This document shows positions 7,103 to 12,655 of a stretch of DNA of 12,655 nucleotides, piece after piece (position 1 is the first letter of the stretch; each line of letters starts with the position of its first letter). Origin of the DNA: Cudoniella acicularis (lineage: Eukaryota > Ascomycota > Leotiomycetes > Helotiales > Helotiaceae); the NCBI GenBank assembly GCA_013054445.1, contig JAAMPI010001584.1:1-12655 (forward strand), in the 5' to 3' direction. The notes beneath the pieces are model-generated. The model did no database searches, was not told the DNA's origin, and saw nothing but the letters and a program-made list of their open reading frames with translations. The translations under genes were made by a program, and so were the position numbers.

Positions 7103-10100
7103 AAAGCTTAATCTATAAGATAGTAACGGAATAACAGAACCCGAAAANCAANACTAACCCCTTACTCTAAGCCCCTATTATATAATAAATAANATAAAGA
7201 TTNTTAATAATATTATAATACTAGTANAAANAAGAGCTCNTATATACTNACNAGCCGTATCTCCTTTCTCTATCCCTATAACTNATCTAAGCCTATTTAT
7301 CTCTAATTATACGTAATAAAGAATAGTAGTAGNTAGAATAAAAGNAACAAAGTATAATATAACTAATAAACNNACTCNTAATCTTAGAAANAGAGTTANN
7401 ATAGAAATTAGTTTAAATATTAAATAAAGAAATATAGCGGCTATAATAACTAAAATCCCTAAGCCAAACACTAAAGAGTCTTAAATAAATATAGGTATNA
7501 CTTTTANTATAATTNCTTCTAGAGGCTAAANAGACTAAATTTCGTTACCGATAAANCTTATAATAGTTTCTNGTATTATATTAGAAATATTTAACGGNAA
7601 GTCGTTATATTTCGTATNATTNTTAAAGCCTACGNAGAATTGCTTGATCNTAAGCGAACAATTTCTTAGGATCAATGNTTTAATTATATNAATTTTAGAA
7701 ACAGCTGTTTAAGTAGTACCTACGACACTCTAAATTTTACTACTAGCGGCGGTAGTAGCTATTANAAGCACACTTGCCGCGCTCTAAGCTTCGCTTTAGA
7801 GCGGTTAGATAAAGTCGCTTCCTGGTATAGCACGCGGCTTGATTAAGGGGTTTGGNAGATAGATATCGGTAAAGTTAAACTACGATTAANAGTATATTAG
7901 CTAGGNAGTAANGGAAGGGAGGTAAATCTCGTACCGTTAAAGTTATAATNCCTGCTTTTGCCGTCTTGTCTTANGTTAGTAACTGAATCCCTAATACTAT
8001 ATAATAGAGAGTANTAGAGGAGAAGACNACTAGGGTCCCTACTTTTAGCTAACCTCTACTTTATAGTATTTTAAGACGCTAATTTAAAGTTGATTTGAAA
8101 TTGAGTAAGCCGGAACGTAAGTATAGCGAGTGCGTATACTNAAGAATAANTACGATTCGGGGTAGGGGAGCCTTAAATAGCCCCGTCTAAGNCTAGTATT
8201 TGTTCTCGCGTAGAACTAAAAATAGTAGATTTGGTATTACGGGGCCTATTCTNGNACCTAAGNAGCCTCTTTCTCCTACTATTATAAGAAGGAAAAACTT
8301 AAAAATATAAGAAATAAAAGATTTAATAGTATATATNAGAAGGGCTATAATTAGAATACCGATTAAGAGGTCTGATATAGCTCGAAATAAAAAGGGAATC
8401 TCTAATATAGAATACTAGTTTAGCCTATGCCTAAAATTAGGATTCGGGCAGGTGCTATACTTAGTCCTTATAGTATAGACAGAGCTAAATTTGCTGACGT
8501 TATACCGTATATGTTTAGAAGATTACGGAAGCTTGATTTTTAAACCTTATATATAGTAGATACTAGAGAGATAGAAAGTATAAAAGCTACGTTAATTATA
8601 ATTATACGTATCGGTCTTCGAGTATAGATAAGCCTACGAGTAGATAAAGCCGAAAGCGCTTAGTAATCTAAACATATATATTAAACTAGTAAAGACAACT
8701 ATAAAATAGAATATCTAGTGGCTATATCCGTAAATGTTATAGCGTAGTTTATACTATCTCTCCGGAATCCTTACTATATAAACTATAGCTCCTATAAGAT
8801 TAAGTATTGCCGTAGTTAGTATATATGTTAGGCTTATCCTATAGTTCTAGGTCTCCTAACCATAAATAATAAGCCTATATGTTATAAAGACTATAGCCGA
8901 AAGGCCAAGGGAAGCGTATATCGTAGTTCGATATAGCCTAAGGGTTAGATATCGAAACTATAGGCTTAAAGTTGCTATAGTATAAACTATAGCCAAGACA
9001 AAGGCTATAGCCTAGTATAGGTTCTATAGATATAGATCGTAATAAAATCCGTAATAAACTAAAAGGACTATCGATCCTTATATAAGAATAACGATTCCTA
9101 GATAGTCGAATTGATTCTAGTACGCCGCTACCTGTTCGCTATGATTTGACATAATATAGAATAACGTAGAGAGGGAAAAGTATAGGATTACCCTAAAAAA
9201 GAATATTATAAAGCTAATTATATCACTAGTTTAGATAGCGGCGTGATAACTACGTACTCTTACGTATACGTATATTAGAAGAATTATAAAAAGGACCGCG
9301 CCGAGGAGGTAGGAGTAGATATTTATAATCTTATTATAGACGTGTTATAAGCTACTTAGGGACTTCTAAAAGGATCTAGATATACGTCGATATCTAGTAA
9401 GGATAAATTCGTTATCTTGTTACTAGGTAGGCAGGTTATCCTATCGTAGGAGTAGATAGTGGCCACTTTTGCTTCTAGTCTGCCTAGGTCTATACGCTAT
9501 CGGCTGATCTATAGTCTCTCTCCGCGAGTATAGATTTAGTTCGGAGGCTATATCTGCCCGTTTCTTATATCTAAAGAAATCATTAATCGGGAAAGCGCCG
9601 CTTTAAAAATAGTTAAATCCCTTTCCCGCGCTAGATTATCGAAAAGTAATAGAGCTAGAAGGGGACCTTCTAAAAATAGATATTCTAGGGTCTAAAAACG
9701 GCTCTATATTATGTTACGCCTTCTTAAGCAAGCTAAGTGACATATTAGTGCCTATCTCTAAAACTATTATAATAATTTCTAGCTTTCGATCCTTTATACT
9801 TTATATCAAATAGCCCTAATTAGATCAAGTAACCTTAAACGCGACAAGTAGAGAAGTAAGTGCCGAGAAGAATTATTAAAGCATATTCGTAAGTCTCTCT
9901 TTATATATCTCTTTAAGTTCTTACTAATAAAACTCTAGAGGATAAAATAGGAATATCAATTAAACTATTATAAGTTCGTCTTATAACTAGAACTAATGAT
10001 CCTTATACGTAGAAAGTCTTACTAGAGAAAAAGCACCTCTTCTCTAAAAACCTAAGCGACTATTCGATCGGGGTATATAAGGAACTATATAAAGGAATTA

Positions 10101-10259
10101 GTATTACGTTTAAGGCTATACCCGTAAGTATAGTAACCGGGACGGGCTTAATCGGTAATGTCTAAGAGTTTCTCGTATTAGTAGAGGTATATAAACAGCT
10201 TAAGTTTCTATATCAGCTAACAACTTATTTAGCCTATATAAGTGAGCTTTAGTATAAGG

Positions 10260-10577
10260 ATAGATAAATTATATAGAGAAAATATAACGCTTAAACGAGA
10301 GCTAAATCAATAGAAGGATCAGGCCGTAGTAGAATCCGAAATTCGATAACAGTTCGAATAAGAACTAAAAGAGCTTACGATCGCTAATCAGATACTCTAT
10401 TAGGATTTATAAAAGAGCGTAATAGTAGTAGATTGTTTTAGAAGCGACATATATAAGTATATTCGTATAGTAAATAGGGTTATACCGCTAATAGATAAGT
10501 TAAAGGCTAGATTGACGTTAAATAAGGGCTCTAGTAAATTAGAGCGTTTACTATACCCCGTCGTATAAAGTCATACT
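10260..10577 (+). other. Coiled-coil-like segment of the giant relic
   Basis: Frame 0 reads 'RENITLKRELNQ' (about 10278-10313) with further charged, Leu/Ile-spaced text such as 'ELKELTIANQILY', then 'FRSDIYKYIRIVNRVIPLI' and 'DKLKARLTLNKGSSKLERLL'. This looks like a coiled coil followed by a compact helical region. The preceding text in frame 2 ('YKQLKFLYQLTTYLAYISEL', ending near 10250) has the same character. A single-base indel or a small intron near 10255-10265 therefore probably separates parts of one segment. Heptads were judged by eye only. Confidence 0.5.
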
Positions 10578-11126
10578 TGACTTCTAAATTAAACTAGATA
10601 GACTTCGGCTAACTAAATCAATTAACTAAAATAGGCTACGTGAAATAAGAATACTTATAGAGAAAGCTATGACTAATTCTTAACGTAGACACTAGAGCTC
10701 ACTCTCGAGTTATTACGGTATAGCCTATACTAATATCTCTACTTAGCAAATAGGATAACGATCTCGTACTCCCTATTTTCGGACTTGCTAATTTATTATC
10801 TAAGGTCAGGAAGCAAGTAAGTGCTTAAACAGGATCCCTATACGCGGAAGTATCTAAGGCCGGATTCTCTTTTAATATTTCGGGTGACCGGTTTTAGCCC
10901 CTATATATATAGTGCTTACCGGCTTTATCCTACTAGAGCTTATATCGCCTACGTTAGTAGACTCTCTTCTAAGATTTTATTACTAATGTCTATATATTCT
11001 ATTTACGGTAACGGTTAACGTAAGTATAGGTCCGAATATTAGTTAACTACCTCTAGGAAATTAAGTTCGAGATATAAGCCCGCTATAGTGATCCGCTCTA
11101 CGTCTAAGACGCTAAAATATAATTAA

Positions 11127-11281
11127 TAAAGGCTTAATTATATGTTTAAATTTAACTATAAAATACTTTATTAAATAAAACATTAGGCTAAAGTTTAAAA
11201 GCCTAGGGATTAAATAATTTTAAATAATTTTAAATATTAAATACTAAGTTATATTTCTTAAAATAAATCCTAGCGTAATAA
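11127..11281. other. AT-rich gap between relics with short repeats
   Basis: Very AT-rich with no coding character. It contains a small hairpin, TAGGCT (11184-11189) pairing with AGCCTA (11200-11205), and two adjacent copies of TAAATAATTT (11211-11230) plus a partial third. It is probably intergenic, or a long intron if the relics on both sides are one gene. Confidence 0.45.
11211..11235. repeat. Tandem decamer TAAATAATTT, about 2.5 copies
   Basis: Two exact copies followed by TAAAT in an AT-rich spacer. Likely simple-sequence drift; no function is proposed. Confidence 0.6.
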
Positions 11282-11902
11282 GTAGTTCTATTAAAGCCTA
11301 CCTTAGCGAGCTTAATTAGTATACGAGTATCCTAGCCGTAGTAAGGGTCTAGAGAGACTTACTTAGAAGATAACGTAGAAGTCAAGGGCAGGTACGATAC
11401 CGACGACCCGGAAACCGTAATTAGTAGGAAAGCCGGGACAAGCGATAGAAAAGACGCTTAGCTTAAGATCTATACTATTATAATCCCGTTAGTAATATTC
11501 TCCTACTTATTATTAAGGGAGGCGGGGATTATATTAATAGCTCTTAATATATTAGCTACTACCTCCGATATAAAGCTATATATATTAAGAAGTAGAGAAG
11601 GCGAGCGTAATAAAGAAGGAGACAAATCTCTTTATTTCGAGATAAGATAGAGTAAAGATAAAATAACTAAGGCTTATATAGAAGAATACTAGCGGACTTA
11701 TATATCCGTATCCAAACAGCCTATAGACTAAGATAATACGGGTGACGAAAGCTACCAGAACGGGCTCCTATTAGTTACGCTTGCGTAAGGCAAACTAAAT
11801 ATGTCTTACGAGCCCGTTTTAGTCCCTAAACTAGTCAAGCTGATATTATAAGGCTAGACAGTCATAATCACTTTAAATTTAAGTTATCGAGTATATGTTT
11901 AA
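11282..11902 (+). pseudogene. RIP-degraded + strand gene, unrecognised
   Basis: Frame 2 gives about 200 codons with few TAG/TAA stops and clear protein character: an acidic/charged start ('YLEDNVEVKGRYDTDDPETV' near 11360-11419), a stretch rich in Ile/Leu, then a hydrophilic part ('REGERNKEGDKSLYFEIR' near 11594-11647, 'NTGDESYQNGLLLVTLA' near 11735-11785). The apparent hydrophobic middle must be treated with care, because RIP turns Thr, Ala, His, Cys and Met codons into Ile, Val, Tyr and Ile. I recognise no family. It may be a separate gene or the 3' part of the giant relic after an intron. The 3' limit is set at a TAA (11900-11902) after which the text loses character; its neighbour converges from the other strand 81 bp away. 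Confidence 0.5.
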
Positions 11903-11983
11903 TTAGACACTTAAATAAATTAACAGGCCAAATTTTTAGGCAAGTCAGGTTATTAATATAAAAGAAAAGTTATAACTAAAAGT

Positions 11984-12655
11984 TTAGATTAAAAAACATA
12001 ATAACTTTCTCCTTTCTCCGTCGTATTATATTTTACTTTATCTCGGACCTCGCGCTAGGTTCTAGTAGCTTAATACAAATATGTTATTTATAATAGTACT
12101 AATAGTACTAGCGTTTAGTACTAAAGCAAATACTACGATCGTTTCGGCTAAGGCCTATTTCTTTTCGTCTCTATAGTATCTAATAAGCTCTAGAGACTCT
12201 CGTTGACTTAGGTAATATATATCTCTACCTACTATCCTAACTAGTAGGGATAGAATATATAGGCTTAGAGTGAGCACCTTAGTCTCTTTATCTAAGTCAG
12301 CCGTCAAGTAAACCTAGCCCGACTTAACCATATTAGCTATATCTTGACCGTAGGAGATAAACATAGTAGATATAACGTTAGTAGTATTAATGTTCTGTCT
12401 TATCTGACTATTCCGAGTACTATCGTCTTTAAATTTAGAAATAACGGAACGTAATCTAGTTATATCGTATCCGAGAATTGCCTAGCAGACAGAATCAGAG
12501 AGACTACCCTAGGCTATGACTTCGACACGCGCGGGTCTTTAATATTTCCTTAAGACAATTTCTTATCGGATAAAAATTAGCCCTCGATCTAAAAGTCAGT
12601 AATTCCTAAGTCCTTAACTAGTAGTAGAAGTAAGGAAGTCCTGACAAGCACGATA
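11984..12655 (-). pseudogene. RIP-degraded minus-strand gene, unrecognised, 5' end outside window
   Basis: Read from the right edge leftwards, the minus-strand frame starting at 12655 is nearly open: about 220 codons with few stops, mostly TAG/TAA plus one TGA. Recognisable as protein are 'LGYDITRLRSVISKFKDDS' (around 12420-12480), 'STMFISYGQDIANMVKSG' (around 12317-12372), 'LTADLDKETKVLTLSLYIL' (around 12255-12310) and 'RESLELIRYYRDEKK' (around 12155-12205). The high helix content with Leu/Ile repeats resembles an all-helical domain, but I cannot name it. It is less damaged than the + strand relics. The end at TAA (11984-11986) is an estimate. It converges with the relic at 11282-11902, so the right part of the block holds at least one gene in opposite orientation. 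Confidence 0.55.

Larger units (their letters stand above)
5290..8337. other. Zone of scattered ambiguous bases (N)
   Basis: All N characters of the window lie here, roughly a hundred, nearly all single, plus one run of four at 5332-5335. Frame 2 stays coherent across them, so each N seems to stand for exactly one base; the exception is 5290, where dropping it would join two frames. They are not obviously restricted to CpA/TpG sites. Unresolved differences between collapsed copies, or low-quality calls, are both possible. Confidence 0.7.
5233..11126 (+). pseudogene. Giant RIP-degraded gene: tandem chromodomains, unknown middle, coiled coil
   Basis: About 1,940 codons read through TAG/TAA on the + strand. 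The first 19 codons are in frame 1 (ATG at 5233 or earlier), then frame 2 runs from 5291 to about 10259 without any indel I can detect, then frame 0 to about 11126. The N-terminus holds two chromodomains (separate entries). The middle is Gln/Leu/Arg-rich and protein-like throughout, for example 'DVDLRFSFRL' at 6485, 'PYKKGIKRAGNSLAYNLSL' near 6386, 'CRALSFALERLDKVASWYS' near 7776, 'RVELKIVDLVLRGLF' near 8210 and 'KVLLEKKHLFSKNLSDYSIG' near 10013. A charged heptad-like segment follows at 10260-10575. I do not recognise the family outside the chromodomains. No reverse-transcriptase, integrase or helicase motif was seen. It could be one gene or two fused by unseen boundaries, since RIP stops hide true stops; it may also be continuous with the DUF3435-like relic, which shares frame 1. 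In-frame TGA codons (5609, 8093, 8099, 8495, 8531 and others, approximate) fit mutated CGA. Confidence 0.6.
2300..12655. other. RIP-mutated block, decayed mobile or repeated DNA
   Basis: From about 2300 to the right edge CpA and TpG are strongly depleted and TpA is in excess, while CpG words such as GCGCCGCG survive. This dinucleotide bias is the mark of ascomycete repeat-induced point mutation, which converts C to T mainly in CpA context. Reading frames inside are full of TAG/TAA but otherwise collinear for kilobases. RIP acts on duplicated DNA, so the block, or parts of it, was once present in more than one copy. The boundary is gradual and approximate. Confidence 0.85.

Noticed and set aside
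9260..9760. Minus-strand protein-like frame with few stops
   Set aside because: The + strand frame 2 is continuous from 5291 to about 10259 through this region and links to readable text on both sides; the minus reading is taken as its antisense shadow.
10821..11018. Open frame of 65 codons on the + strand
   Set aside because: It begins at a GTG and is simply a stop-free part of the larger frame-0 relic, not a separate gene.
5560..11126. DUF3723, a frequent Starship cargo family
   Set aside because: I looked for the family's typical blocks as I remember them and could not align any with the readable text; a profile search would decide.
2300..12655. LTR or LINE retrotransposon
   Set aside because: RIP usually hits these, but I found no reverse-transcriptase YxDD-like, RNase H or integrase catalytic motif and no long terminal repeats; chromodomains alone are not enough.

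Overview
The window looks like nuclear DNA of a filamentous ascomycete (Pezizomycotina). It has a spliced fungal C2H2-type gene with a 53-nt intron at the left end. The remaining ~10 kb carries the signature of repeat-induced point mutation (RIP): CpA and TpG are almost gone, TpA is very abundant and CpG is kept. In 9241-9300, for example, I count 11 TA, 6 CG, 1 TG and no CA. No rRNA, tRNA, CRISPR array or bacterial feature is visible. The species cannot be named from the sequence.

Layout. 1-1673: an intact-looking zinc-finger-type regulator gene in two visible exons, probably 5'-partial. 1674-2300: ordinary to AT-rich spacer. 2300-3412: start of the RIP block, ending in an extremely AT-rich stretch. 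3413-5289: broken gene whose stop-riddled translation reads as the C-terminal half of a fungal DUF3435/FluG-type protein, including a relic 53-nt intron. From about 5233/5245 to 11126: one very long broken reading frame of roughly 1,940 codons. It starts with two tandem chromodomains, contains a long part I do not recognise, and has a coiled-coil segment near its end; the frame switches at 5290 and near 10260. 11282-11902: a smaller unrecognised + strand relic. 11984-12655: an unrecognised - strand relic running off the right edge.

In the relics I checked, almost every in-frame stop is TAG or TAA, as expected when RIP hits CAG, CAA and TGG. The few TGA codons sit where CGA (Arg) is a natural reading. 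Long frames therefore stay collinear over kilobases with very few indels, so point mutation rather than deletion destroyed these genes. The block can be read 'through' its stops as a decayed multi-gene element.

Biological reading (inference): DUF3435 proteins are the tyrosine-recombinase 'captains' of fungal Starship giant transposons, so this may be part of a RIP-killed Starship or related accessory element. However, the catalytic half of the recombinase is not recognisable here and no element end is proven. The tandem-chromodomain giant protein is the best candidate for something undescribed. Scattered N bases between 5290 and 8337 limit reading of that part.
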